NCBI RefSeq assembly: GCF_007828835.1
Contig: NZ_VIVL01000016.1
Span: forward strand, 1-64,000
Reading direction: 5' to 3'
DNA: 64,000 nt
Source: Variovorax beijingensis
GTDB taxonomy: Bacteria > Pseudomonadota > Gammaproteobacteria > Burkholderiales > Burkholderiaceae_C
A program made the position numbers and the translations under genes. This document shows positions 16,234-24,885 of the stretch, piece after piece (positions within the stretch are counted from its first letter, which is position 1; each line of letters starts with the position of its first letter). Below the pieces are notes generated by a model. The model did no database searches and was not told the origin of the DNA. It worked only from the letters and a program-made list of their open reading frames with translations.

Positions 16234-16856
16234 GCGCGCGCTGCCGCCCGGCCGTGCATGCGCGCGCGCCACGCAAGAAAGCCCGCCACGCTGAGCACCG
16301 CGAACACGGCATAGAGCCCGACCGTGAGCCACAGGCCCTTGTGGATGAACAGGCCCACGCTCGCGACGTTCACCGCCAGCCACACCAGCCAGTTCTCGAT
16401 GAACTTGCGCCCGAGCAGGAATTGGCCGACGAGGCTGAGCCCGGTCGAGAACCCGTCCCACCAGGGCACGTCGGTGTCGGTGAAGCGGCGCAGGAAGAGG
16501 GCGACCGCGGGCCATGCCAGCGCGCAGGCTGCGAGTGCCAGCGCGATGCCGCGCGGCGAAAGCCGGCTGACCCGCAATGCGCTGCCATCGGCACGGTGGC
16601 CGCGCAGCCATTGCGCCCAACCCCAGAGCGCGACCACGGCGAAGAAAACCTGCAGCGAGGCGTCGCCGTAGATGCGCGCCTGCGCGAACACGGCCACGTA
16701 GAGCAGCGAACTGATGATTGCCAGCGGCCAGCCCCAGTGGATCTCGCGCATGTTGCAGCCGACCATCGCGAGCGCCAGCACCGCGGCCACGAGTTCGAGC
16801 CAGCTGACCGGTGAGCCCCAGAGCGCAAATGCGGGGGCCGAGAAGAACTCGGGCAT
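16230..16856 (-). CDS. pnuC: Nicotinamide riboside transporter PnuC
   Basis: A 208-residue inner-membrane protein of the PnuC family that takes up nicotinamide riboside by facilitated diffusion, trapped by phosphorylation inside. About seven hydrophobic segments are seen. Family blocks are NMREIHWGWPLAIISSLLY near 34-52, WWDGFSTGLSLVGQFLLGRK and the ENWLVWLAVNV motif (W-x2-W) near 157-167. ATG 16856 (MPEFFSAPAF) was used; the frame stays open to 16970 but this would overlap ftsB. The 4-bp overlap with the NadR-like kinase gene makes a compact transport-plus-kinase unit. It lies 52 bp after ftsB on the same strand. Confidence 0.92.
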   Translation of the reverse strand: MPEFFSAPAFALWGSPVSWLELVAAVLALAMVGCNMREIHWGWPLAIISSLLYVAVFAQARIYGDASLQVFFAVVALWGWAQWLRGHRADGSALRVSRLSPRGIALALAACALAWPAVALFLRRFTDTDVPWWDGFSTGLSLVGQFLLGRKFIENWLVWLAVNVASVGLFIHKGLWLTVGLYAVFAVLSVAGFLAWRARMHGRAAARA

Positions 16857-16908
16857 CAGCGCACCAGCGGTCGGCCCCGTGCAAACATACCGAGTGTGGG
16901 GGTCATGT

Positions 16909-17187
16909 TCAGTGGGTGACCTGAACGAATACTTCGTTGGGCTTGACCATGCCCAGCTCTTGCCGCGCACGCTCTTCGACCATCTCGAGGCCGATCTTGA
17001 GATCGTTGACTTCGGAGGCCAGCCGCTCGTTGTTGACCACGGCCTTGGCGTTGGCCGCTTTCTGGTCCGCCAGCTTGGACTGCAGCTGCGCCACGTCGCG
17101 CACGCTGCCGCGCCCGTTCCACAGCTGCCACTGCAGGATGGCCAGCAGCAGCAGCAGCACGATGGGTGGAACGAGGCGCGAGCGCAT
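16909..17187 (-). CDS. ftsB: Cell division protein FtsB
   Basis: A 92-residue bitopic membrane protein of the divisome, partner of FtsL and FtsQ. Residues about 5-22 form the single membrane segment (PPIVLLLLLAILQWQLW). The following residues 28-72 are a coiled coil rich in Gln, Ala, Lys and Glu, and the end EERARQELGMVKPNEVF is the FtsB signature block. It lies 17 bp after enolase and shares its transcript, an arrangement kept in many proteobacteria. Confidence 0.93.
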   Translation of the reverse strand: MRSRLVPPIVLLLLLAILQWQLWNGRGSVRDVAQLQSKLADQKAANAKAVVNNERLASEVNDLKIGLEMVEERARQELGMVKPNEVFVQVTH

Positions 17188-17204
17188 GCCGCCGGCTTCG
17201 CGTG

Positions 17205-18488
<1,284 letters not shown>

Positions 18489-18526
18489 GCGTTTCTCTTC
18501 TTTCTTTTCAGTCTCTATTCAATTGA

Positions 18527-18817
18527 TCAAAGGCCTTCGACTGCGACCATGCGCATCACCGCGGCACCGGCACGGGCTTCGCGCGCCTTCAGGTATTCGG
18601 GCGTTTCGTAGAAGGCCTTGGCCTTCTCGAAGCTCGGAAATTTCAGGATGACGAGGCGCGAGGGCGACCAGTCGCCCTCGAGCACTTCGACCTGGCCTCC
18701 GCGCACGCACACTTCGGCGCCGTGCGCCTGCATGGCGGCACTCGACCACTTCTTGTATTCCTCGTACTGCGCCGGGTTCGTGACCTCGACGTGGGCGATG
18801 ACATAACCACTGCTCAT
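18527..18817 (-). CDS. DUF1330 domain protein
   Basis: A 96-residue protein with the ferredoxin-like alpha/beta fold of DUF1330 (dimeric alpha-beta barrel group). It begins SSGYVIAHVEVTNPAQYEEYKKW and contains the block LVILKFPSFEKAKAFYETPEYL. No function is known for this family. ATG 18817 overlaps the kdsA stop by 4 bp (ATGA), and eno follows 38 bp downstream, so it is a fixed passenger in this housekeeping operon. The frame stays open upstream within kdsA but that part is a shadow. Confidence 0.88.
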   Translation of the reverse strand: MSSGYVIAHVEVTNPAQYEEYKKWSSAAMQAHGAEVCVRGGQVEVLEGDWSPSRLVILKFPSFEKAKAFYETPEYLKAREARAGAAVMRMVAVEGL

Positions 18818-19671
18818 GATTGAAAGACGTCCTCTAGAAATGCGTTCTTCTTGGTGACCTGGTCGAGCGCGAGCAGCGTTTCGAGCAGGGCCTTCATGTG
18901 CTTGAGCGGCACGGCATTGGGGCCGTCGCTCAGTGCCTTGGCGGGATCGGGGTGCGTTTCCATGAAGAGGCCGGCCACGCCCACGGCCACGGCCGCGCGC
19001 GAGAGCACCGGCACCATCTCGCGCTGGCCGCCCGAGCTCGTGCCCTGGCCGCCCGGCAGCTGCACCGAGTGGGTGGCGTCGAACACCACGGGCGCGCCGG
19101 TCTCGCGCATGATCGCAAGCGAACGCATGTCCGACACCAGGTTGTTGTAGCCGAAGCTCGCGCCGCGCTCGCAGGCCATGAAGCTGTCTTCGGGCAGGCC
19201 GGCTTCCTTGGCGGCAGCGCGCGCCTTGTCGATCACGTTCTTCATGTCGTGCGGCGCAAGGAACTGGCCCTTCTTGATGTTCACCGGCTTGCCCGACTGC
19301 GCCACTGCGCGGATGAAGTCGGTCTGGCGGCACAGGAAGGCGGGTGTCTGCAGCACGTCGACCACCTTGGCGGCCTCGGTGATGTCTTCCTCGGTGTGGA
19401 CGTCGGTCAGCACGGGCAGGCCGAGCTGGCGCTTCACCTTGGCCAGGATCTCCAGGCCCTTTTCGCGGCCCGGGCCGCGAAAGCTGGTGCCCGAGGAACG
19501 GTTGGCCTTGTCGAAGCTGCTCTTGAAGATGAACGGAATGCCGAGCGAGGAAGTGATTTCCTTCAGCGTGCCGGCCGTGTCCATCTGCAATTGCTCGGAT
19601 TCGACCACGCAGGGGCCTGCAATTAAGAAAAAGGGCTGGTCGAGCCCGATGTCGAATCCGCAAAGTTTCAT
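18814..19671 (-). CDS. kdsA: 3-deoxy-8-phosphooctulonate synthase (KDO-8-P synthase)
   Basis: A 285-residue cytosolic enzyme that condenses phosphoenolpyruvate with arabinose 5-phosphate for lipopolysaccharide core synthesis. Visible are FLIAGPCVVESE near residue 15, FKSSFDKANRSSG, GLPVLTDVHTEED, VNIKKGQFLAPHDM, ERGASFGYNNLVSDMR and FDATHSVQLPGG. The Asn in FGYNNL and absence of the usual metal-ligand Cys near GPCVVES cannot be fully judged by eye, so metal dependence is left open. ATG 19671 overlaps the pyrG stop by 4 bp, and its own stop overlaps the DUF1330 start by 4 bp. Confidence 0.97.
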   Translation of the reverse strand: MKLCGFDIGLDQPFFLIAGPCVVESEQLQMDTAGTLKEITSSLGIPFIFKSSFDKANRSSGTSFRGPGREKGLEILAKVKRQLGLPVLTDVHTEEDITEAAKVVDVLQTPAFLCRQTDFIRAVAQSGKPVNIKKGQFLAPHDMKNVIDKARAAAKEAGLPEDSFMACERGASFGYNNLVSDMRSLAIMRETGAPVVFDATHSVQLPGGQGTSSGGQREMVPVLSRAAVAVGVAGLFMETHPDPAKALSDGPNAVPLKHMKALLETLLALDQVTKKNAFLEDVFQS

Positions 19672-21347
19672 GCCACCGCCTTCAGGTTCTTTGCACCGCC
19701 CGCGCTCTGGGCCTTGTGGTCGAGCGCCGCCTTGATGAAGGCGTTGAAGAGCGGATGGCCGCTCCACGGCGTCGATTTGAATTCGGGGTGGAACTGCACA
19801 CCCATGTACCACGGGTGCACGTCCTGCGGCAGCTCGACGATCTCGGTCAGGTGCTCGCGCTGGGTGAGCGCCGAGATCACGAGGCCGGCAGCGCGCAGTT
19901 CGTCGAGGTAGTTGACGTTGGCTTCGTAGCGGTGGCGGTGGCGTTCGGTCACCACGTCGCCGTAGATGCTGTGGGCCAGCGTGCCGGCCGAGACGTCGGA
20001 GCTTTGCGCGCCCAGGCGCATGGTGCCGCCGAGGTCGGACTTCTCGTTGCGCGTCTTCACGGTGCCGTCGGCGTCCTTCCACTCGGTGATCAGCGCGATC
20101 ACGGGGCAGGGCGTCTCGGGGTCGAATTCGGTGCTGTTGGCGTTCTTCAGGCCCGCCACGTGGCGCGCGTATTCGATGGTGGCCACCTGCATGCCCAGGC
20201 AGATGCCGAGGTAGGGCACCTTGCCTTCGCGCGCGAAGCGGGCGGCCGAGATCTTGCCCTCGACGCCGCGCTGGCCGAAGCCGCCGGGCACCAGGATCGC
20301 GTCGTACTTGGCGAGCCGCGAAACATCTTGCGGGGAGATGGTTTCGGAATCGATGTAGTCGATCTTCACGCGCGCATGGTTCTTCATGCCGGCGTGGCGC
20401 AGCGCTTCGTTGAGCGACTTGTAGCTGTCGGACAGGTCGACGTACTTGCCGACCATCGCAATGCTGACTTCCTGCTGCGGATGCTCGACCTCGTACACCA
20501 GCTCGTCCCAGCGCTGCAGCTTGGCCGGCGGCGTGTTGATGCGCAGCTTGTCGCAGATCAGGCCGTCCAGGCCCTGCTCATGCAGCATGCGCGGCACCTT
20601 GTAGATGGTGTCGACGTCCCACATGGAGATCACGCCCCATTCGGGCACGTTCGAGAACAGCGAGATCTTGGCCCGCTCGTCGTCGGGGATCGGGCGGTCG
20701 GCGCGGCACAGCAGCGCATCGGCCTGGATGCCGATGGCGCGCAGTTCCTTGGCGGTGTGCTGCGTGGGCTTGGTCTTGAGCTCGCCGGCGGCGGCGATCC
20801 AGGGCACGTAGCTCAGGTGCACGAAGGCCGAGTTGTTCGGGCCCATGCGCAGGCTCATCTGGCGCACGGCCTCGAGGAAGGGCAGCGATTCGATGTCGCC
20901 CACCGTGCCGCCGATCTCGACGATGGCCACGTCCACTTCATGCGCGGTGCCGAGGCCGGCGCCGCGCTTGATGTATTCCTGGATCTCGTTGGTGATGTGC
21001 GGAATCACCTGCACCGTCTTGCCGAGGTAGTCGCCGCGGCGCTCTTTCTCGAGCACGGTCTTGTAGATCTGGCCGGTGGTGAAGTTGTTGGCCTTGCGCA
21101 TCCGCGTGGTGATGAAGCGCTCGTAGTGGCCGAGGTCGAGGTCGGTCTCGGCACCGTCGTCGGTGACGAACACCTCGCCATGCTGGAACGGTGACATCGT
21201 GCCGGGGTCGACATTGATGTACGGATCGAGCTTGATGAGGGTGACCTTGAGGCCGCGCGATTCGAGGATCGCGGCGAGGGAGGCGGAGGCGATTCCCTTG
21301 CCAAGGGAAGATACGACACCACCGGTGACGAAGACAAATTTGGTCAT
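19668..21347 (-). CDS. pyrG: CTP synthase
   Basis: A 559-residue enzyme that aminates UTP to CTP using glutamine. The N-terminal synthetase domain starts KFVFVTGGVVSSLGKGI and includes KLDPYINVDPGTMSPFQHGE and VAIVEIGGTVGDIES. The C-terminal class I glutamine amidotransferase domain begins near residue 300 and contains the nucleophile motif GICLGMQ and the final HPEF His/Glu pair (VQFHPEF). A perfect TATAAT on the minus strand at 21388-21393 gives a leader of about 34 bases. It is first in the operon with kdsA, DUF1330, eno and ftsB, and is divergent from coaBC. It is slightly longer than the 545-residue E. coli protein. Confidence 0.98.
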   Translation of the reverse strand: MTKFVFVTGGVVSSLGKGIASASLAAILESRGLKVTLIKLDPYINVDPGTMSPFQHGEVFVTDDGAETDLDLGHYERFITTRMRKANNFTTGQIYKTVLEKERRGDYLGKTVQVIPHITNEIQEYIKRGAGLGTAHEVDVAIVEIGGTVGDIESLPFLEAVRQMSLRMGPNNSAFVHLSYVPWIAAAGELKTKPTQHTAKELRAIGIQADALLCRADRPIPDDERAKISLFSNVPEWGVISMWDVDTIYKVPRMLHEQGLDGLICDKLRINTPPAKLQRWDELVYEVEHPQQEVSIAMVGKYVDLSDSYKSLNEALRHAGMKNHARVKIDYIDSETISPQDVSRLAKYDAILVPGGFGQRGVEGKISAARFAREGKVPYLGICLGMQVATIEYARHVAGLKNANSTEFDPETPCPVIALITEWKDADGTVKTRNEKSDLGGTMRLGAQSSDVSAGTLAHSIYGDVVTERHRHRYEANVNYLDELRAAGLVISALTQREHLTEIVELPQDVHPWYMGVQFHPEFKSTPWSGHPLFNAFIKAALDHKAQSAGGAKNLKAVA

Positions 21348-21387
21348 GCCAGTTCCGGACCAGAGATCCGGGCAGTGGGAAATTGCG

Positions 21388-21393
21388 ATTATA
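21388..21393 (-). promoter_or_regulatory. Candidate -10 box (TATAAT) of the pyrG operon
   Basis: The hexamer is an exact consensus -10 on the minus strand, about 40 bases upstream of the pyrG start. No convincing -35 is seen at 16-18 bases. No attenuator-like C-run of the Bacillus pyrG type was noticed in the leader. Confidence 0.45.
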
Positions 21394-21470
21394 GGTGTCC
21401 CCTTTGCGCCCCTCCGGGCCAAGGGCATCCCGTTCCTGATCTTGTCGGTATGTGAGCAACAATATGACTC

Positions 21471-22694
21471 ATGCAAGATCTCGCCGGCAAACACATCGTC
21501 CTGGGCCTTACCGGTGGTATCGCCTGCTACAAATCGGCGGAGCTGTGCCGACTGTTCGTGAAGGCCGGCGCCACGGTCCAGGTCGTGATGACCGAGGCGG
21601 CCGAGCAGTTCATCACCCCGGTCACGATGCAGGCGCTCTCGGGGCGTACCGTCTACACCTCGCAGTGGGATGTGCGCGAGCCCAACAACATGCCGCACAT
21701 CAACCTGAGCCGCGAGGCCGACGCCATCGTGCTGGCGCCCTGCAGCGCCGACTTCATCGCACGGCTGGTGCAGGGCAGGGCCGACGACCTGCTGAGCCTG
21801 ATGTGCCTCGCGCGGCCGATGGACCGCGTGCCGCTCTTGATCGCGCCGGCCATGAACCGGGAGATGTGGGCGCATCCTGCCACCCAGCGCAACCTGAAGC
21901 AGGTGTCGGCCGACGGTGCCACGGTGCTGGGCGTGGGCAGCGGCTGGCAGGCCTGCGGCGAGACGGGGGACGGCCGCATGCTCGAGCCGGCGCAACTGCT
22001 CGAGGACATCACGGCCTTCTTCGTGCCAAAGCTCCTCGCGGGCCAGAAGGTGCTGGTGACCGCGGGCCCCACCTTCGAGCCGCTCGATCCGATACGCGGC
22101 ATCACCAACCATTCGTCCGGGAAGATGGGATTTGCCATTGCGCGCGCCGCGCGCGAGGCCGGCGCCGAAGTCACGCTGGTGGCCGGTCCGGTGCACCTGC
22201 CGACGCCGCGCGGGGTGAGCCGCATCGACGTGCTTTCCGCGCAGGACATGCTCGAAGCCACCCTTCATGCCGCGCAGTCCGCTAGCATTTTTGTAGCGAC
22301 GGCCGCGGTCGCCGACTGGCGGCCCGCCACCCACAGCGAGCAAAAGATCAAGAAGGACGGCAGCGGCAAGACGCCCGTGCTCAATTTCGTCGAGAACGCC
22401 GACATCCTGCTGGCGGTGGCCCAAAGCGAGCGCGCGCAGTCCCGCAAGCTGTTCTGCGTGGGCTTTGCGGCCGAGAGCGAGAACCTGGCCGAGCACGCCA
22501 AGGCCAAGCGCGAGCGCAAGGGAATTCCGCTGCTGGTCGGCAACATCGGTCCGCTGACCTTCGGGCAGGACGACAATGCGCTGCTGCTGGTGGACGCAAC
22601 GAGCACGCGCGAACTGCCGCGTGCGCCCAAGCTCACCCTGGCACGCGAACTCATGACCGAGATTGCCGCCCGGCTGCCTGACTGGAGAGTCTGA
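21471..22694 (+). CDS. coaBC: Bifunctional phosphopantothenoylcysteine decarboxylase / phosphopantothenate-cysteine ligase
   Basis: A 407-residue flavoprotein performing two consecutive steps of coenzyme A synthesis. The N-terminal CoaC domain begins GKHIVLGLTGGIACYKS, with the active His in NNMPHINLSREAD and the substrate-clamp block GSGWQACGETGDGRM. The CoaB domain begins near residue 190 with KVLVTAGPTFEPLDPIRGITNHSSGKMG; the AAVADWRP block and KIKKDG lysine region follow. ATG 21471 has a weak ribosome site. Its stop overlaps the next start (TGATG), and dut follows, a common coaBC-dut arrangement. A 17-base AT-rich motif at 22281-22297 encodes part of SASIFVATAAV. Confidence 0.96.
   Translation: MQDLAGKHIVLGLTGGIACYKSAELCRLFVKAGATVQVVMTEAAEQFITPVTMQALSGRTVYTSQWDVREPNNMPHINLSREADAIVLAPCSADFIARLVQGRADDLLSLMCLARPMDRVPLLIAPAMNREMWAHPATQRNLKQVSADGATVLGVGSGWQACGETGDGRMLEPAQLLEDITAFFVPKLLAGQKVLVTAGPTFEPLDPIRGITNHSSGKMGFAIARAAREAGAEVTLVAGPVHLPTPRGVSRIDVLSAQDMLEATLHAAQSASIFVATAAVADWRPATHSEQKIKKDGSGKTPVLNFVENADILLAVAQSERAQSRKLFCVGFAAESENLAEHAKAKRERKGIPLLVGNIGPLTFGQDDNALLLVDATSTRELPRAPKLTLARELMTEIAARLPDWRV
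22281..22297 (+). repeat. AT-rich 17-mer of the form GCTA-N10-AGC inside coaBC
   Basis: The sequence is GCTAGCATTTTTGTAGC, with a T5 run in an otherwise GC-rich gene. It matches the pattern of three other sites in the window (3504, 12810, 30531). Confidence 0.35.
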
Positions 22695-23143
22695 TGAACC
22701 CCCAATGGAACACGCCGCCCAATGGCGATTTCGCCAGCTACGTCGAGCGGCTGTCGGCCCAGGCCGCGTTGCCGAAGCGGGCAGCGCACGAGGGCGACCA
22801 CGGGCTGGACGTGGGCATCACGCCCGCCCCGGGCGCGCAGGGCGCGGCGGCCGCCGCCGCCCAGCGGCGCGAATCGTCAAACGGCGATACCTCCGCGCCA
22901 GGCGCCGGAGCGTTGCCACCCGCGGCGCTCAAGATCATGGCCGCCGTGGGGGCTGTGGTGCTGCTGGCGCTGTGGTCGGCCGGCGTGTCGCTCGTCGTGC
23001 TGGTGTTGCTGGCGGGCGCGGCTTTCTGGCTCGCCAGCAAGTTGAAGGGGCTGAAGCTTTCACCCGGCGTCGCCAAGTGGCAGCAGGTGCTCGAGGAAGC
23101 CGCCCGCAAGCAAAGAGAACAGCAACAGAAGCAAGGCAAGTAG
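22694..23143 (+). CDS. Small membrane protein of unknown function between coaBC and dut
   Basis: A 149-residue protein I do not recognise. The first 75 residues are polar and rich in Ala, Pro and Gln; residues about 78-113 make one long or two short hydrophobic segments (IMAAVGAVVLLALW and LVVLVLLAGAAFWLAS); the tail is a charged, Gln-rich helix ending QREQQQKQGK. The start ATG shares bases with the coaBC stop (TGATG), so translation is coupled. The dut gene begins 2 bp after its stop. A role in the membrane cannot be assigned; conservation in the operon would be its best clue. Confidence 0.75.
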   Translation: MNPQWNTPPNGDFASYVERLSAQAALPKRAAHEGDHGLDVGITPAPGAQGAAAAAAQRRESSNGDTSAPGAGALPPAALKIMAAVGAVVLLALWSAGVSLVVLVLLAGAAFWLASKLKGLKLSPGVAKWQQVLEEAARKQREQQQKQGK

Positions 23144-23145
23144 AA

Positions 23146-23592
23146 GTGAAAGTAGACGTTCGTATCCTCGACCCACGCATGGTGGACCAATTGCCCGCCT
23201 ATGCCACCCCCGGCAGCGCAGGGCTCGACCTCAGGGCCTGCCTCGATGCGCCGGTCACGCTGGAACCCAACGCCTGGCAGCTCGTGGGCACCGGCATTGC
23301 GATCCACCTGGCCGACCCGGCCTATGCGGCGCTGATCCTGCCGCGCTCGGGCCTGGGCCACAAGCACGGCATCGTGCTCGGCAACCTCGTGGGGCTGATC
23401 GACAGCGACTACCAGGGCGAACTCAAGATCAGCGCCTGGAACCGCAGCGACACGCCTTTCGTGCTCCAGCCGATGGAGCGGCTCGCGCAGCTCGTGATCG
23501 TGCCGGTGGTGCAGGCGCAGTTTCGCGTGGTCACAGAATTTGCAGCTTCGCAACGCGGCGAAGGGGGCTACGGCTCCACCGGCAAGCACTGA
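23146..23592 (+). CDS. dut: Deoxyuridine 5'-triphosphate nucleotidohydrolase (dUTPase)
   Basis: A 148-residue trimeric enzyme that splits dUTP to dUMP and pyrophosphate, keeping uracil out of DNA. All five family motifs can be read: TPGSAGLDLRA, PRSGLGHKHG, GLIDSDYQGELKISAWN, ERLAQLVIVPV and RGEGGYGSTG. The start is GTG 23146 (VKVDVRILDPRM), 2 bp after the previous stop, with GCAAGGCAAG upstream as a weak ribosome site. The frame is open upstream but only as a shadow of the preceding genes. It is the third gene of the coaBC operon. Confidence 0.97.
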   Translation: MKVDVRILDPRMVDQLPAYATPGSAGLDLRACLDAPVTLEPNAWQLVGTGIAIHLADPAYAALILPRSGLGHKHGIVLGNLVGLIDSDYQGELKISAWNRSDTPFVLQPMERLAQLVIVPVVQAQFRVVTEFAASQRGEGGYGSTGKH

Positions 23593-23724
23593 CCGTTCCT
23601 CGTCCTCGCCCGGCTTGGTGTCGGGCCCGTAAAGACCGGAACTGACGGTTCGCGGCGCGCTCTTACGTTTCGGTGTGTGTCTTGCGTCATCCCCACAGCG
23701 GGCAAGACGTTGGATACAGGCTTT

Positions 23725-23742
23725 GGCGCATCGGGATGCGCC
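23725..23742 (+). other. Small hairpin in the 5' region of the SlyB-like gene
   Basis: GGCGCAT-CGGG-ATGCGCC is a perfect 7-bp stem with a 4-base loop, ending 24 bases before the start codon and 12 bases before its GAGGAG ribosome site. It may stabilise the leader; no regulator is suggested. Confidence 0.4.
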
Positions 23743-23766
23743 GATTTATCCGAGGAGCCTCTCAAC

Positions 23767-24267
23767 ATGAAAATTTCAACGCGCTTCGTTTCCATTGCCG
23801 CTTCCGTGGTGGCGCTTGCCACGCTCACGGCCTGCGTTGCTCCCGCGCCGGTCTATCACACCACGCGCTATCCCTACCAGGCGCCGCCGCAGGCCGTTCC
23901 CTACCAGGAGGCGGCCTATGTCGAATACGGCCACGTGGCCAACATCGAGGTGCTGCGCAGCGAAACCGCGGGCACCGGCACCACCGGCGGCGGCGCCGTG
24001 GCGGGCGGTGTGCTCGGCGGCGTGGTGGGCAACCAGTTCGGGCACGGCAGCGGCCGCGCCGCGGCCACCGCCCTGGGCATCGTGGGCGGTGCGCTGCTGG
24101 GCAACACCATCGAGGGACAGGCCAGCGGGCCGCGCGCCTACGAGAGCTACCGCATCTCGGTGCAGACCGACCGCGGCGGCTACCGTGCCTTCGACGTGCA
24201 GCATCCGGGCGACCTGCGCATCGGCGACCGCGTGCGCATCGACAACGGCCAGATCTCGCGCATGTAG
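23767..24267 (+). CDS. SlyB-like glycine-zipper outer-membrane lipoprotein
   Basis: A 166-residue lipoprotein related to SlyB/PcP of the 17-kDa surface antigen group. The signal peptide ends in the lipobox LTAC (Cys22). Residues 70-115 hold a glycine-zipper (GGGAVAGGVLGGVVGNQFG and ALGIVGGALLGNTIEG), and the C-terminal half, with YRISVQTDRGGYRAFDVQ, is a small beta domain. GAGGAG precedes ATG 23767. The gene is monocistronic, with its own leader and a very strong terminator. Such proteins stabilise the outer membrane under stress in enterics; here this is inferred by family only. Confidence 0.88.
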   Translation: MKISTRFVSIAASVVALATLTACVAPAPVYHTTRYPYQAPPQAVPYQEAAYVEYGHVANIEVLRSETAGTGTTGGGAVAGGVLGGVVGNQFGHGSGRAAATALGIVGGALLGNTIEGQASGPRAYESYRISVQTDRGGYRAFDVQHPGDLRIGDRVRIDNGQISRM

Positions 24268-24280
24268 CAGCGGGTGTGCC

Positions 24281-24325
24281 GCAGCAAGCAAAAAGCCGGG
24301 CACTGCCCGGCTTTTTGCTTGCTGC
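24281..24325. terminator. Bidirectional intrinsic terminator between convergent genes
   Basis: A perfect 21-bp inverted repeat (24281-24301 with 24305-24325, 3-base loop) contains A5 on one side and T5 on the other, so it can end transcripts from both directions. It separates the SlyB-like gene (plus) from the FKBP gene (minus). Confidence 0.95.
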
Positions 24326-24346
24326 CGTGGTTTGCTCAGCCGGCAG

Positions 24347-24871
24347 TCAGTGCAGCAGGTCGTTGCCCGGCGCGGTTGGCGGCACCTTGAAGAAGGCTGT
24401 GCCCGCCGTGCCGCGGCCGACTTCTTCTTCGGTGGCCTCGCGCACCGAGCGAACCGTGATGTCCAGCCGGACAGCGATGCCGGCGAGCGGATGGTTGCCG
24501 TCGAGCACCAGGTGGTCCGGATAGATCTCGGCCACCGTGTAGATCACGTCCTTGGGCATGGCGTCGCTCACGCCTGCGGGCAGGGCGGCACCGTCGAAGG
24601 TCATGCCTTCCTCGGTGCCTTCGGGGAACAGCGAGCGCGGCTCCAGAAAGAGCAGCTGGTCGTTGAAGTCGCCGAAGCCCTGTTCGGGCTCGAGCTGCAA
24701 TTGCACCCGTGCGCCGGGCTCGTGGCCCATCAGGGCAGCTTCGATCACGTCGAAGAGGTCATCGCCCCCCACCATGAATTCCACCGGTTCGTCGAGCACG
24801 TCCAGCACTTCGCCCAGGGTGTCTTTCATCGTCCAGGTCAGGCCGACCACGCATTGTTCAGAGATTTCCAT
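24347..24871 (-). CDS. FKBP-type peptidyl-prolyl isomerase (SlyD/SlpA-like)
   Basis: A 174-residue cytosolic isomerase and chaperone. The FKBP part begins CVVGLTWTMKDTLGEVLD and is split by an IF (insert-in-flap) domain around residues 70-125, seen as the blocks PEQGFGDFNDQLL, LFPEGTEEGMTFDG and VLDGNHPLAGIAVRLDI, as in SlyD and SlpA. The His-rich metal-binding tail of E. coli SlyD is missing, so it resembles SlpA more or a metal-free SlyD. The start ATG 24871 lies 14 bp from the divergent roxA start. It ends at the bidirectional terminator. Confidence 0.9.
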   Translation of the reverse strand: MEISEQCVVGLTWTMKDTLGEVLDVLDEPVEFMVGGDDLFDVIEAALMGHEPGARVQLQLEPEQGFGDFNDQLLFLEPRSLFPEGTEEGMTFDGAALPAGVSDAMPKDVIYTVAEIYPDHLVLDGNHPLAGIAVRLDITVRSVREATEEEVGRGTAGTAFFKVPPTAPGNDLLH

Positions 24872-24885
24872 TGCAGAATTCTCCC

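Noticed and set aside
16857..16908. Riboswitch before pnuC
   Set aside because: Only 52 bases separate ftsB and pnuC; too short for a known NAD, TPP or preQ1 aptamer plus expression platform, and no conserved core was seen.
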